Part shown: in pieces, positions 41,902 to 43,171 of the stretch
How the letters are laid out: each line of letters opens with the position of its first letter
Position numbering within the stretch: position 1 is the stretch's first letter
Origin: Spartobacteria bacterium AMD-G4
GTDB taxonomy: Bacteria; Verrucomicrobiota; Verrucomicrobiia; Chthoniobacterales; Terrimicrobiaceae
NCBI GenBank assembly: GCA_002290555.1
Contig: NEUK01000067.1
Location: 1 to 43,171 of the forward strand
Reading direction: 5' to 3'
Length of the DNA: 43,171 nucleotides
Made by a program: the position numbers and the translations under genes
Notes under the pieces: model-generated
Database searches by the model: none
Told to the model about the DNA's origin: nothing
The model's input: the letters and a program-made list of their open reading frames with translations, nothing else

Positions 41902-43011
41902 ATGAGCAAGAAGCCCGCCATTTCCCCCTCAAGCAAGGCGGTAGCCAAGCCCGCGTCCAAAGTTGCGCCACCCGCTGTGCTGTCGACTGGTCCGTTGCTC
42001 ACCGACCTCCGCGACCTCATCGCCGAGGCGCGACAGCAGGTGGCGAGGACGGTGAACACCGGGTTGGTCGTGCTCTACTGGCATGTCGGCAACCGCATCC
42101 GGCGGGATTTGTTGAACGAGAAAAGGGCAGGCTATGGGAAGAAGGTTTTCCAAGATGTCTCCGCTAAATTGGTGGCGGAGTTCGGGCGCGGCTGGGGCCG
42201 GAGGAATCTTGAGCAGATGGTTCGCTTTGCCGAGGTGTTTACGGATTTTGAAATTGCGCAGTCACTGCCTGCGCAATTGAGCTGGACCCACCTCGTTGAA
42301 ATCATCCGAATCGACGATCCTCTCAAGCGCGAGTTCTACACCGAAATGTGCCGGATTGAAAATTGGAGCACGCGCACGCTGGAAGCGAAGATCGCCTCCA
42401 TGCTCTTCGAGCGCACGGCACTCTCGAAAAAGCCGGACCAGCTCATTCGGCAAGAACTTAAAGCGCTGAGGGTTGAAGACAAACTCACCCCCGATCTTGT
42501 TTTCCGCGACCCCTACTTTCTCGATTTTCTCGGGATGAAGGACACCTATGCGGAAAAGGATTTGGAGGCAGCTATCTTGCGCGAGATGGAGGCTTTTATT
42601 CTTGAACTCGGCGTCGGCTTTGCCTTTCTGGAAAGGCAGAAGCGGATCACGGTGGATGGCGTGGATCATTATCTGGATTTACTCTTTTACCATCGGAACC
42701 TGCGGCGGTTGGTGGCGGTGGAACTCAAACTGGGGGACTTCAAACCCGGCGACAAAGGCCAGATGGAACTCTATCTCGGTTGGCTCGACCGATACGAGCG
42801 CAAGGAAGGTGAGGAACCACCCATCGGGCTCATTCTCTGTGCCGGGAAGCGGCAGGAGACAGTGGAACTACTAAACTTAGAGCGCAGCGGCATAAAGGTC
42901 TCAGCGTATTGGACAGAGGCCTTGTCGAAAACCGAGATGGAGCGGAAGCTGCACGAGGCGGTGCTCCACGCCCGCGCCCGCATCAAACTTGACCCGCCCA
43001 AACGCCACTGA
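41902..43011 (+). CDS. DUF1016 / YhcG-type PD-(D/E)XK nuclease, second copy
   Basis: This 369-residue paralogue of the 40414 gene has an extra basic Ser/Ala/Pro-rich N-terminus of about 30 residues. The DUF1016 region reads VNTGLVVLYWHVGNRIRRDL, GKKVFQDVSAKLVAEFGRGW and RRNLEQMVRFAEVF. The nuclease domain shows DGVDHYLDLLFYHRNLRRLV then AVELKLGDFKPGDKGQMELY, with Asp and Glu-x-Lys in place, and PIGLILCAGKRQETVELL. Divergence from the first copy is large, so this is not a recent duplication. The gene is bracketed by 31-bp identical repeats, suggesting it entered or moves as a cassette. No Shine-Dalgarno sequence is seen. Confidence 0.88.
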   Translation: MSKKPAISPSSKAVAKPASKVAPPAVLSTGPLLTDLRDLIAEARQQVARTVNTGLVVLYWHVGNRIRRDLLNEKRAGYGKKVFQDVSAKLVAEFGRGWGRRNLEQMVRFAEVFTDFEIAQSLPAQLSWTHLVEIIRIDDPLKREFYTEMCRIENWSTRTLEAKIASMLFERTALSKKPDQLIRQELKALRVEDKLTPDLVFRDPYFLDFLGMKDTYAEKDLEAAILREMEAFILELGVGFAFLERQKRITVDGVDHYLDLLFYHRNLRRLVAVELKLGDFKPGDKGQMELYLGWLDRYERKEGEEPPIGLILCAGKRQETVELLNLERSGIKVSAYWTEALSKTEMERKLHEAVLHARARIKLDPPKRH

Positions 43012-43072
43012 TCTCGCCTGAAGAAAAATCCTGAATGAATCCAAAATCTACCATTCAAAATCTAAAATCCAA

Positions 43073-43103
43073 AATCGTCGAGAGACCAGAGCCGAGAGTC
43101 GAG
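43073..43103 (+). repeat. 31-bp direct repeat right of the second DUF1016 gene
   Basis: This copy is identical to 41745-41775. It is preceded by AATCCAAAATCT/ATTCAAAATC units (43039-43074) and followed by a pyrimidine-rich tract to the window end, the same module order as on the left side. Confidence 0.85.
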
Positions 43104-43171
43104 GGACCAGCGGCGAGCGCCCTTTCAGTTTTTCCTTCCACCTTTATACTTTTCTTCATCTGCCGCCAATC

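Overview
The window looks like chromosomal DNA of a Verrucomicrobiota-type bacterium (moderate confidence). The reasons are a Gram-negative envelope gene set, a near absence of Shine-Dalgarno sequences, and a perfect TGTTC-N4-GAACA palindrome in front of a DNA-repair polymerase gene, which is the LexA operator form I recall being reported for Verrucomicrobia. No rRNA, tRNA, insertion sequence or CRISPR array was recognised.

Positions 1-31218 are a dense housekeeping region. A partial pyruvate phosphate dikinase (-) diverges from a ROK sugar kinase and leuB. Then comes the cell-elongation cluster mreB-mreC-mreD-mrdA, followed by an RNase E/G gene and a second PBP2-like gene; rodA is not present. 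HU, fur, hisF, a lipoprotein amidase, a broken bioA, a CPBP protease, comF, accD-folC, hflX, a cheD-HDOD pair and queA follow. A long minus-strand run (31218 down to 22473) holds a GNAT acetyltransferase, a broken fabG, sixA, a GT4 glycogen synthase, dsbD, a glycosidase/glycosyltransferase fusion and queA. bioA and fabG each appear to have lost roughly 15-20 codons plus the reading frame, so they are either real pseudogenes or consensus/assembly errors.

Positions 31219-43171 are accessory. They hold an orphan ribbon-helix-helix protein, a vapBC toxin-antitoxin pair with a 27-bp operator-like palindrome, and a 1342-residue gene. That gene joins a complete Y-family (DinB-like) polymerase to a DnaE2/ImuC-like C-family polymerase, with catalytic acidic residues visible in both halves and a LexA-like palindrome touching its start codon. 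Beyond it are a frameshifted DUF4236 gene, the C-terminal remnant of an AlbA_2/Schlafen-type ATPase, an intact AlbA_2-type gene, and two DUF1016 (YhcG-type) nuclease genes. The intergenic spaces there are a mosaic of short repeats, including an identical 31-bp repeat on each side of the second DUF1016 gene.

The most notable object is the two-polymerase fusion. ImuB (Y-family, usually catalytically dead) and DnaE2/ImuC normally act as separate proteins in the SOS mutasome. Here one polypeptide carries both folds, with the Y-family active site apparently intact and a likely SOS operator.
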